NCBI GenBank assembly: GCA_950106755.1
Contig: OX467083.1
Coordinates: forward strand, 45,522,555-45,586,554
Length of the DNA: 64,000 nt
Source: Climacium dendroides
Taxonomy: Eukaryota; Streptophyta; Bryopsida; Hypnales; Climaciaceae
Direction: 5' to 3'
The translations under genes and the position numbers were made by a program. The notes under the pieces were generated by a model. It worked only from the letters and a program-made list of their open reading frames with translations, was not told the origin of the DNA and did not search any database. Below are positions 34,321 through 45,100 of this stretch, one piece after another (positions within the stretch are counted from its first letter, which is position 1; each line of letters opens with the position of its first letter).

Positions 34321-35961
34321 CACTACAAGGGGAATTGTGTCCAAATTGACAGAAAAATGACAGAATTTCGTCAATTCCTCTATCAATTAGGAGGGGCTGA
34401 TTCCACTCAATTTGGACACTCCATTGACAAGATTCTGTCAATCACAGGACAAAATTTGGTTGCAAAATCAATACTTTGTCACTCCATTGACAAAATTTTA
34501 TTAGATGACTGAAATACTTTTAGATCAAATCATTTTAAATGAATAAAAAAATTAATTTTTTTTATCATCTCTCAAGAATATTTACCAAAACAAAATAAAT
34601 TCCCCGAGATAATTTATTTACTAAATTACTTCACTCCATGAACCATTTGTATTCAGTGTTGAGAATGGGGAAGAAAAGCTCCTTATATACATACACATAT
34701 GGAGGTAGGAGGTCAACCAATCCATATGGGATATATGAATTGTTGAAGTTGTAGTGAAGTTAAAAACCCGAAATTTGGTATTAAAAGTACAATTTCAGAC
34801 CTCATTTAAGCATAGTAGAGTGTCCTTTTTTAAGAAACCCTAAACTAAGACTAGTTAGAATATACATTGAAGTTTCAATTACAAAACTCTTTTTGACATT
34901 TCAAGTTTTCAATAAAAAGTTATGGACCGATTTTAAAGAGCATTTTGAAAAAATATAATAAGAACAATTTCAAACACCTCTTTGAAATTCCATAACTTTT
35001 GATTCAAAGCTCAAAATGTCAAAATTATTTTTGTATGAAAAACTTTAGTTCATTTTCTAAATAATATTAGTTAAATGTTTTATGGAAAAACACATTATAC
35101 TATGCTTAAATGAGGTCTGAACTCCTATATTTAACACAGAATTTCGGGTTTCTGACTGAAAACACTAAGTTAGAAACCCAAAATTTTGTGTTAAATATAG
35201 GAGTTCAGACCTCATTTAAGCATAGTATAATGTGTTTCTCCATAAAACATTTAACTAATATTATTTAGAAAATGAACTAAAGTTTTTCATACAAAAATAA
35301 TTTTGACATTTTGAGCTTTGAATCAAAAGTTATGAAATTTCAAAGAGGTGTTTGAAATTGTTCTTATTATATTTTTTCAAAATGCTCTTTGAAATCGGTC
35401 CATAACTTTTTATTGAAAATTTGAAATGTCAAAAGGAGTTTTGTAATTGAAACTTCAATGTATATTCTAACTAGTCTTAGTTTAAAGTTTCTTAAAAAAG
35501 GACACTCTACTATGCTTAAATGAGGTCTGAAATTGTACTTTTAATACCAAATTTCGGGTTTCTAACTTCACTACGAGCCCTCACAACTTCAACAATTCAT
35601 ATATCCCACATTGTTTGGTCGATTTCCTACCACTTCAAATATATAGAGGGAGCTCAGATGAATTGATATGTGAATTGAAGGTGTTGGTTGTGAGTTGTTA
35701 AAGGTTGCAAAGAAGTAGATTTTCTCTTAGTGTCAATAAAATATATTTTCATCATTTTGAATATAAAGTAAATTATATGTAAAATCTTGTTGTGTTTGTA
35801 GAAGACTTTCACCTTGTTTGTCAAAATTGATTGAAAAATTGACAAGATATTGACAAAAAAATCGATAAGAAGTTCTGATTGTCATTTGGGACATTAGGCT
35901 GTCATATTGGACACTTCTCTGTCAAAATTTTTGTAGATTAGGGCCCATTTTCCTTGTAGTG
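34321..35961 (-). mobile_element. non-autonomous CACTA/EnSpm element, copy 2
   Basis: A 1,641-bp element in inverted orientation to copy 1, starting CACTACAAGGGG and ending TTTTCCTTGTAGTG on the plus strand. It is a long fold-back: arms of about 400 bp, roughly 34750-35150 and 35190-35590, are complementary around a centre near 35170. The flanks are ACT (34318-34320) and GAT (35962-35964), the complements of AGT and ATC beside copy 1, so neither copy has a matched pair of its own. No transposase is present; ORFs within it are not conserved in copy 1. Confidence 0.8.
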
Positions 35962-36429
35962 GATACTCTTTATTTTTTCAGAGGGAGAGGTAATGTGTAT
36001 AGTGTTTTGGTATTCTACAGGCATAATCTGGCTACCTACAGTTCGAATACTAGAGATGTTTGAAGAAGATGGATCGGTGATGAGATTTGGGTTGCCCGTC
36101 ACATGTGAAGAGGCACCCGAATCAAGAAACCAGTCGGCTTCAGTGGAGTTCGAAGTAAAACATGTCATGATCTCAGCTAGTTGAGAGTCCTGATCGTTCA
36201 GAAAAGCTTCGAGGCACTCTTGTGCCTGGTATGGTGGGGAGTCTGAGTCATAATCTTCTATATACGATGGATCTTTGGTGATCTCTGTGAGGTTGACTTG
36301 TATCGTATGTGGTGGGCGGGACGCTCAAGAAGGGCCTGTGGACTGGCTCGATGGGAGCGCGTTGAGTTTCAACTGAATTTCCTTGATATTTTCTTCAAGT
36401 GTAACCCGAGCACACTCCCATGCGTAATG
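35962..36429 (-). pseudogene. copia Gag end and protease start (broken)
   Basis: This continues the gag frame after a stop. The aspartic protease signature is present (WFLDSGASSHVTGN, about 36110-36150) with the normal D-S-G triad. The frame runs to the CACTA junction at 35962 (SEKIKSI), and the matching continuation (YPVLYVPGIRTN) starts at 13066. An in-frame stop also separates the zinc-knuckle tail from the protease. Confidence 0.75.
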
Positions 36430-37383
36430 TCATGGCTTGTTACAGCGGTGGCAAGTGATTTGCCTTATATTGGACTGTACAGGTTCACGTCGACTTGGGT
36501 TCTGGCTGGGGCAGCTGCTGGGTTGTTCGGAGCGGTCACTAGAGTGGTCGTAACGGTCGCCGGAGGAGTTTCCGCAAGTGTTGTTATCGCGCGAGCCCGT
36601 TCGGTTCCCTCGGCCAGATGCATTGTAGTTGACTTCTTCGGCATTCTTCCATTGGTGGTCAAGTTTGCGACCATACTCCTCCTGCAAGAGAAGATCTTCG
36701 AGTTCCAGAAAGAAAGGTGTTCGTTCTCGGGATTTCTGGATAGACCGAAAGGTAGCCCAACTTCTTGGGAGGTTGTTTAGAGTAAGATCAACAAGATCTT
36801 CGCCTGGAATGGTAATTCCTAAACTTGCAAGTTGAGTGACTAAAGAATTGATTTCCTGCAGGTGATCCTCAATAGCTTTTCCCTTACGTAGTTTGAGGGA
36901 ATAAAATTTCTCTTTCAAAAAGAGACAGCGAGAGGAACTCCTGATATCGCACATTGTACGTAATCTATGCCAAATGTCATAAAGATCTGTGAGTTGAATA
37001 ATTGAAAGAATGATTGAATCTCTTACCAAGGAGGTGATGATTCTCCTTGCTTTGAAGCGGAGTTCATGGTCCCTGGATCCCGTGTTTGCAAGTAGTGCGG
37101 CGCGAGAAGATTCTGGTGCGGCGGCAACTCCTTCGGTAGCAGCTTCGCCAGTAGTTGTTCTAGCGGTGTTTGCTCCTGCGGCGGTGGAGACAGCGACGAT
37201 GTTCATCCCAGTTGGGGACGAGGTCACGGAGTCGGAGGGCGAGGGTGGTCTTCCTTCGGGTTCGATGAAGTGCCACAGGCCTTCTTGGAGGAATATCATC
37301 TTCACCTTATATGACCATATCATGTAGTTCGATGGACCTACAAGTTTCATATTCTTTGGAACATTTCTCATGCTCGAGTCCAT
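36427..37383 (-). pseudogene. gag: copia Gag, 317 codons then stop
   Basis: This is a nucleocapsid/capsid precursor of the UBN2 (copia Gag) type. It starts MDSSMRNVPKNMKLVG followed by YMIWSYKVKMIFLQEGLW, and the conserved core DIWHRLRTM...LKEKFYSLKLRKG...LVTQLASLG lies in the middle. The end holds the zinc knuckle C-H-R-C-N-K-P, where a TGA replaces the Gly expected before H-Y-A-W-E-C. The ATG at 37383 follows the primer site by about 65 bp, the normal place. Apart from the stop in the knuckle the frame is intact. Confidence 0.8.
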
Positions 37384-37448
37384 GATTCTAGTAGCTACTG
37401 TGGTGGCTAGTTCTTCCTCTAAGTGTCTGTGACTAACTAGAGGCTATA

Positions 37449-37467
37449 CTATGTTGCTTTGATACCA
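37449..37467 (-). promoter_or_regulatory. copia primer-binding site (initiator tRNA-Met)
   Basis: Immediately inside the LTR the minus strand reads TGGTATCAAAGCAACATAG. It matches the classic TGGTATCAGAGC site complementary to initiator methionine tRNA, with one change. Confidence 0.75.
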
Positions 37468-37615
37468 TGTTCTAATTCGCAGTGAAACCCACACAGCGAG
37501 ATCAATTGAAAGAATCTGATAATTGATTAGCAGTCAGAGGCCGGATTTATACAGTGGAAAACCCTAAAGGGATCCCGTAAAGTAAGGGAACCCTAATCTC
37601 TAGATTGTAACAACA
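37468..37615 (-). repeat. copia 5' LTR (148 bp)
   Basis: It starts TGTTGTTACAATC and ends TTAGAACA on the minus strand. It pairs with the 3' LTR at 17218-17365. It abuts a hairpin repeat (37620-37751) on its outer side. Confidence 0.82.
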
Positions 37616-38520
37616 CCTTGTTTGTCATTTGCGACTTGAGTTTTTGGTGTTTTGAAGCATGTAATATACCATTGGAAAGGTATTCTCAAGACCTTTCCAA
37701 TAATGTACTACATGCCTCAAAACACCAAAAATTCAAGGCACAAATAACAAAAGATGTTTACTACAGCTTGGAAGGGGCCATCCGCCCAATTGCCATCCAC
37801 CCGCCTGCCTATCCGCACGTTCGTCTAACTGTCATCCGTCCAACTGCCTGCCTATCCGTCCATTTGATAACACAAAACTTTGTTTATGATTTGCGACTTG
37901 AGTTTTTGGTGTTTGGGGGCGTGTAATATAGTATTGGAAAGGTATTCTCAAGACTTTTTCAACAATATATTACATGCCCCAAAACACCAAAAACTCAAGT
38001 CACAAATGACAAAAGAAGTTTCTTGCAACTTGGAAGGGTATGTCCGTCCAATTGCCATCCGCCCATTCGTATGTCTACCTAACTGCCATCTACTTGTCTA
38101 CGCGTCTGCCTAGCTACCATCCGCTCGTTTGCGTGTCCGCCTAGCTACCATCTACCTGTTTGCACATCCATCTAGCTACTGTCCGCCTGTTTGTCCATCT
38201 ATGCATCTGCCTAGTTGCTGTCCGCTCGTCCGCAAAGGCAGTCAGCCTATTTGCCCATCCACATGTCCACCAAGGCGATTGGCATGTTTGCCCATTCACA
38301 CGTCCGCCAAGGCGGTTGGCCCGTCCACCTTTGCTGTTCACCTTCACGTGTGCTATACACGTGTGCCGTCCGCCTAAAACTAGTATCCGTCGTTTAGTGT
38401 TCACAATTTTTCGCTTTGAAAAAAAATTTGTTTTCCAAGAACAAACGTTCAATCGATGAAGCATCTACCAAATTTGGATGTCCGAACGTCCAGATGTCCA
38501 AACTTTGGATGTGATTTTGC
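37616..38520. repeat. hairpin plus degenerate minisatellite repeat, copies 2 and 3
   Basis: Two fold-backs of about 130 bp (37620-37751 and 37880-38014) share arms with the hairpin at 18508-18640. They are followed by a degenerate array of about 31-bp units ('tgcctagctaccatccgctc') at 38030-38330. Open frames here follow from the repeat and are not conserved as proteins. Confidence 0.65.
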
Positions 38521-41500
38521 TTGGGACGTTCATTTTGTGCAACTGTAACTAGATGTGTTTTCAGGTGATTTCAGTCGTTTCTAATATCCGCAGTCGTTGA
38601 TGCTCCTAAGAGCGTCCTTTTTTTTCCGTGTTGTGTTCGTAGGCATGACGGCTTCATCTGCTACAGCTGCGCATTGTTGAATGCCTTGTGACTGCTATCG
38701 AAAGGCACTGTGGAAGTTCTTAGTCAACCAACATATTGATGTAAGAGGTCTGAGCATAGTTCGACAAGCTCCAGTCTGAAAAGTTGAATGAAGGCATGTC
38801 ACTGCTATTGGCTCGGGAATGTCTCATGATTGCAATCCAGCCAAAGCTCCTGTCGCAATGTGTTGTTCACGAATTCGATCACTAAATCCAAACAGATGTC
38901 CTTCTCGAATTCTCTTCTTCTACCCAAGTATTTTTGCCACTTGATACCAAAAGAGGAAACGTAAGCTGCGAAGGTTGTTGGACCTCTTCAAGCTCTTCTG
39001 CACAAGTTTCTGGAGCAAATATTGTTTGTCCAGAAGTTTCAAGATGCGTGTGGTTTGACTCTTCAATGCACCAATGTCTTTAGTCCACTATTGTATTACA
39101 AGTCGACTTGAATGTGAAGCTGATGTGTTGTTCTCTGCAGGTGGCATGCTATGTATGTGACTTATTCTACATCAGACTAAACTAGTCACCCACTCAACGT
39201 TCAACAGGAACAGTTGAAAAAGGAGTGGACTAATTGCCTTGTTCTTTAGGCGACGTATTTTTAGTGAAATGCGATGTGGCATGGCCTACTAACTATGAGC
39301 TGCAATTAGTACAACGATCTACAAAACTTGGAATGAACTATGTGCCTGTCTCATGAAACTGCTGGAACACTATTAAACTAGCTCAGGCTTTGTGTAGACA
39401 ATTCAATTATGCAACCACTGTTTTCATGTGTAGGAAACTGACTTTCAGCCTTAACACGACAGCTGATCTTGGAGGATATCGGTTGTTGCAGGCTAATGAA
39501 ACAGTTCAAACACTCAAATCGATTGTAAGGTATTTCCCATGACGCAGGCAACGAATGCGTGCAACTCAGAACGCAAAGGTGGAATTCGAATGATCAAAAC
39601 AACTATGTAAAAAAGGTGCATCTATTTAGTTCTAGCCAAGCATTTAAGAATTGTTGAGTGATCATGTAATGTCTACCAAGCTTGCTCTTCACGTTCCAGA
39701 GTGAAATTTGAAATTGCAGTAGCTTGTTCGTAGATTGGGGTCTACCATGTGACCTCCTTTAGTAGATATTGGTGGTTACAATGGAAGTCACTCATAACTA
39801 TCATCGTTGCCCTCAAACATTGTAGAGTTGTATTTTTTTGCTGTGAAGGCAACCGCTTTCATTTTCGTAGGCTCCTTCAATAGAAATTGTATTCTAGTAC
39901 TGGTGGAGATGTGAATGCAGTGTTGGAGAAGAGGAGCAATCTTCAATGAAGGCCCCAAAGTTTGAAAACATGCACAGAAGGACTACCTCCATTTGAAAAC
40001 ACATATGGTCAAGCATCATTCGGCTTTCAAATTAGTGAAGGAATTCTTTCAAATTAGCGAAAAACAAGTGTCTCCGTGATTTATTGCCTTGTCTTTCGTC
40101 ACGTTCCTATGCAGAGCTTTGTTTTCTAACAAAAATTCCTATCTGTAAACCAAACTCGTGAAATTTGGAAGGAAGGCAGAACTTCCTGACCTTTCTGCAC
40201 TACCCAGTTCTTATTCTTGGCTCGTGAAAAAACTAATTTGAACACCTCCCTTATGTGCGGCACATCCAAATTTTCAACTAGTTCTCACCATTTGCACTTC
40301 AATGATTTTTCATTTCGTAATGTTTGATCCGATTCTACTTCCTAGAACAACAACTCATGCCAAACTCGGTTTCCAAACTGAGGAAATTTGGATGAATGGA
40401 ATTTCATCAGTCGTGCATTAGATGATTTTTTGGGCCTTTGGAAGACCATGAATTCATGTGTTGTAGGGAATATGGGAATAGAACCACATGAGCAAATGTA
40501 GTTAGGAAACTGTTATGTTAGATAATAATACTTAATTAATTTTCTAGTATTTTTTTCAAAAAAATAAAAAATAAATGTTTTTAAAACATTTTTTATTTTA
40601 TTTTTATTTTTAAAATTATTTTAATAATTTGACTACACTCTTGTAGTTCACAACATGGAGAACAACTCCAAAAAAGTCTCTTAGAGGCTCGAAAAAACAT
40701 TTTAAATTTTTTTTAAAACACAAATAAGATGATATTACAATTGATTAGGTTTTTTGTTAAATATTTTGGTAGATGTACTTCAACAAGTGAATAAAAAAAT
40801 GTTACAATTGGATTTACCAAAAAAATAATTAAGACAAAGAATTTAGTATTTTAAAAAATTATATATCTTAGAATATTTTTTTAAATTTTAAATAGACAAA
40901 TAAATTTCGAGATATGATATTTAATATATTTCAATATATTCATAAGTCTGTTTTTTTCATGAAATTTTCTATTTTTACAAAACAAAGCAAATTTGAAGAG
41001 TTTATTTTATTTTATTTTTTAAAAAAAATTTACCACATAAGTCATGAATAGTAAACAAAATCTCTTTAGTTCTTGTTATTACTAATGGTTCTACACACAT
41101 ACCATCCATTTAAGCTTTATATCCTTCATTCCATATGCATCAAACAAAAACTATTAATACTCAACCAAATTGCCATCTAATACATTTCATACATATTCCT
41201 TACCAAATGATGCCTTGAAAATAACCAACAAACCCTTATCATAAGGATCCCCAAAACTACAATTTATGCTCATACAAACCAATCACTCACTATATACTTT
41301 CTTGAAAAATATCACATCAATCAATTTCTCACATCTGCCTATCATGACAATTACAATATGCCGCAACACATATTACTAAATACTAAAAATGTAGGACTTC
41401 CTTCTTAACCCAAAGATACTATACAAGCCAAAAAGAGATCAATGAATGACCTAACAAATTATTGTAGAAGCTAAGAATGCACCTATTGATCCATAAAATC

Positions 41501-41880
41501 AAATCATTATTGAAACAACACCTGGATTATAGGTCTCATCCTTTCGAGGTTAACAAAGGTATGTAATTTTGGGGTCACGTAGCTTAACACGAGTGGGACC
41601 AAAAAATGAACAAGCCCTGAATTCACGTCAACCACAAAATTGACAGCCACCGAAGTTGAACATCACTAAGTCTCTATTCAATCTGCAGCTACACAACTAA
41701 GGGATTGTGCAAACAATTTGGAAATTGAAAAAAATACCTATAACACAATATCCAAAATTTATTTCTTGACTCGTGAACTTCATTTGCACCGAGGTAGACG
41801 GTCCAAATACAAGTACAAAACTAATTCTTGAAGATTTACAGCTTTGCAAACAAGTACGAGCAAGTCAAGAAGCTGTGCAC
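38521..41880. other. intergenic DNA
   Basis: I find no supported gene. The first part is of mixed composition and may be a decayed element; 40500-41100 is very AT-rich. No termini or motifs are recognisable. Confidence 0.45.
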
Positions 41881-41934
41881 ATCATTGTATAGAGTTCATA
41901 CCTCCAGATCATTGTATAGAGTTCATACCTCCAG
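41881..41934. repeat. 27-bp tandem duplication
   Basis: Two identical 27-bp units (41881-41907, 41908-41934). They lie 220 bp beyond the NAD kinase stop codon. Confidence 0.85.
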
Positions 41935-42150
41935 ATCATTTTGGAAAATCATGTTTCTTTCAGACTGCAGAATCAAGGTTCCAATCACATGATGCTGAGG
42001 ACACTAGCCCATGTCTGAAAATCCAGAAGAGAAAAAGTACCCGGAGATCTTATCAATTACCTACACCTTGAGTTCTGTAGTACATCACCAAGCTACAATA
42101 ATTCCACTTTCCAGCTTCCTGGCTGTAGGATGAGTAACAGTTATTGTTCT

Positions 42151-45100
42151 TCACTTCGAATACATAGGACGCTCGTCTGGCAGCTGAATGTTCCGGCGAT
42201 TCCAATGCAAACTTTCTCGCACACTACGAAGAAAGTCACCACTTGATTCCTTCTCACACACTGCAGGAACAGGCCATTCCGACATACGGACAATCAAGGC
42301 ATCACCTCCCCATAGTTGCTGCCGTCCCTTGCCATCGAAGCTCGCCCAAGCTTGACCCCTACAGTGTAAGGGCAACTGCAGCACAAAAAACTATTAAGGT
42401 AGAGGATGCTAAAACCGTTAGGAAGCTGATCCCGTCTTCTATTACCAACAAGAAATAATCTATTCATTTGTTAGGTACGTTATACATCAAATGCTGTAAC
42501 ATGACTTGGCTAAATGTCTATGGTCATTGATCATTAAATAAAAATGGGTTTGTACAGTCATAAAAACGGTTTATAACCTCACATCGATATTTCATCGGAA
42601 AATCATAGAAAGTAATAAACGTTTGATATTAAAAATAATGGCTCTTGTACCCAAAGACCTCTCGGCAGCTCTATAAATCTCCACAAAATCGCAATCCTAA
42701 ATTTTGTTAAAAGCTTGAAGTGACGATAACAGTATCCTCTACCTTCTGACATGATTTCCAGATTAATGTATCTTCCAAGCGTTTAAGAGCGGCGTACCGA
42801 TTGGGTCTCTTAGTAGTAACTGAAGAAAAGAATGATTCTACAATCTATCTACTCAACCAAGTGATGAACACCCACCTGTACTCGCAGTGTTACATAATCT
42901 GGCAAAATCAATGGCCTGAATGACAAAGAATGCGGACAAATTGGTGTGAAAAGAATGCCTGGGACCTGCACAGATAAATCTCAGTAAGCATTCGATCGAA
43001 TCCTCCCACTGAAACAAACACCCATCTCATCTATTCTTTTCAATATTCTAGTTTCAAGGAGGTTCATATCCACGGTTTCGATCTTAAGGCCCAGTTCTTA
43101 TGGTTTGATCTTAAAGTCAAGACTAGAAAAGCCTGATGTGATTGGCAAGTTTTCACAATCAAATCCTTTGTTGAGAACCGCGTGTAACCTGAACGCAGAC
43201 TTCAAGGCTACAGAATAATACCTGAGGGTGCACCACAGAGCCTCCAGCTGCCAAAGAATACGCTGTGCTTCCTGAAGGACTTGAAATTACTAAGCCGTCA
43301 CCTTGCACAATAGTGACGAAGTGACCATCACAAAAGCACTCTAAGTTTGAAAGGGCCGAGGACATGCCTCTATCAATGGAAACTTCATTAAGAACAAGAA
43401 ATTCACTGGAATCTGAGTTCATGTTGTCGTCTGCTGCAGAACTGTTGCGAATAATCTGGCAATGAAGTCGATGTCGCAGTGTGATGTACGTCGGGCCTTT
43501 CATTATGGCTTGTAAACTTTCTCTGTACAGACTGCTTTCTGTGGAGTGCAAAGTTAAGAATTTAACTGCAACTAATATAGGAGTACATGAAGGTTAAGTG
43601 CCATTTTCTTAGTGAAGGAAAAAGGACTAACTCTTGCCAGAGAGAACAAGCTCCATAAGCTTAACATAGACAGGAAAAGAAAATTTAACCTACAGCAAAG
43701 TGATTAAGTGGATACGGAACTTTGTCATGAAGCCCAGGGAGCCCATCGAGAAGGCTACCAACGGAGGCATAGGACCTTTGAATAGAGACGCCGCCTGGAG
43801 CATAGCAGTCCAAGTTGGCCAGATAGACATAAATTAAGTCAGGTCCATCATGCCTGAACTTCACCCTAAAGTATCAATCATATCCAAAACCCAAATGTGA
43901 TCTGAAATTATTAAAAACAATGGAAATTTCACGTAAACCAAATCCGTATCCACTCTGAACATCGGTTTGAGGCAAACACAAAGCTTAGTTTTCACTTAGT
44001 GATGGACTCTAAACTAAGCATGAACAGAGAAAAGTAAGCTTGCCCAGAGCATCGTTCCATCACCACCTAAAGTGATGATCAGGTCCAGTCGCTCGTCGAT
44101 GTCCTTCAGTTGATCCTCTGCCAACAGAAATTCACAATGTATAATCCAATTAAGTCAATTGATGATATTCTGTCCTATTCTACTGAATTAGGAATAAGCT
44201 GGACAGCCATATGTTGCTTCCATATTGTCATCAACGTGCATCGATAGTTCCAGACATCAAAACCAGGTCAGAAATTTCCAGACGTACAACTTAGGTAATT
44301 GTAAACGCATTGTCTTGGGGTCTTCGGGGATTGAAGTAAGACTCACTATTTGCATGGTGTTAAAAATATGTGAACCATTAATGCTGCAACATAGATGTCT
44401 AAAAGCAACTTCAAAGATTATACCTGTCTCATACGTCTGGATGAACTCAAAGTCGGTACTATCCTCCAGCAATTCTGCCTTGACTCTTGCTTCCACATAA
44501 ACATTAGCAATATTCTGTTCTCTGAGCCACCTGCAGATCATGGTTGACGTGCTCAGTACAGGAGCCAAGACCATATATAGCACTGACTGTCAAACTCCAC
44601 TCGCGGTAAGAACTCTCCGCAGAGATGCAAGGCGTCTGCACGATGTAAAATACATGCTAGAGTAAACAAAATAAGCAAGAAGATACGTTTGAAAATTCGA
44701 TGCACATTTTAGATAAAGTACGAAAATTTTCAAGAGGCCCCAGCTGACTATTCTGCAAGATCTGTAATGATTCACTTACCAAACCATTTCTTTACAAAGC
44801 CTCTGCACGGCTGCTGCATTCGGCTTCAAGAGAATGAACACAGATTGAGGTGGAGACTTCCAAACCAAAGTAATCTATCAAATAGAGGGACGGCTTGTGA
44901 GACTATCATACTGTCGAGAGAAAACGGTGCACAAGAAGAGGCCGCGCTCGGTTGAATCAAATTCATTGACATGTTTGAACGAAAAACTACAGGACAATTC
45001 AAATGCATCAACATAGCAAAGGAGAGTACCTGTTTGTTGCTTCGGATTTCTGTCTTGATGTCGCCAGATTCAAACGAGACAAGGTCGTGATACTGCGTTT

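Larger units (their letters stand above)
35962..37615 (-). mobile_element. Ty1/copia retrotransposon, 5' half (LTR, gag, protease)
   Basis: On the minus strand: 5' LTR (37615-37468), primer site, gag and the start of protease, cut at ATC by a CACTA element. The continuation of pol lies at 13066 on the plus strand, also beginning with ATC beside a CACTA end. Gag sits in the usual copia position. The two halves together make one degenerate element. Confidence 0.85.

Noticed and set aside
38141..38464. 107-codon minus-strand ORF in the minisatellite
   Set aside because: Cys/Arg/Thr-rich product of a degenerate tandem repeat; not conserved in the sister array near 18.7 kb.
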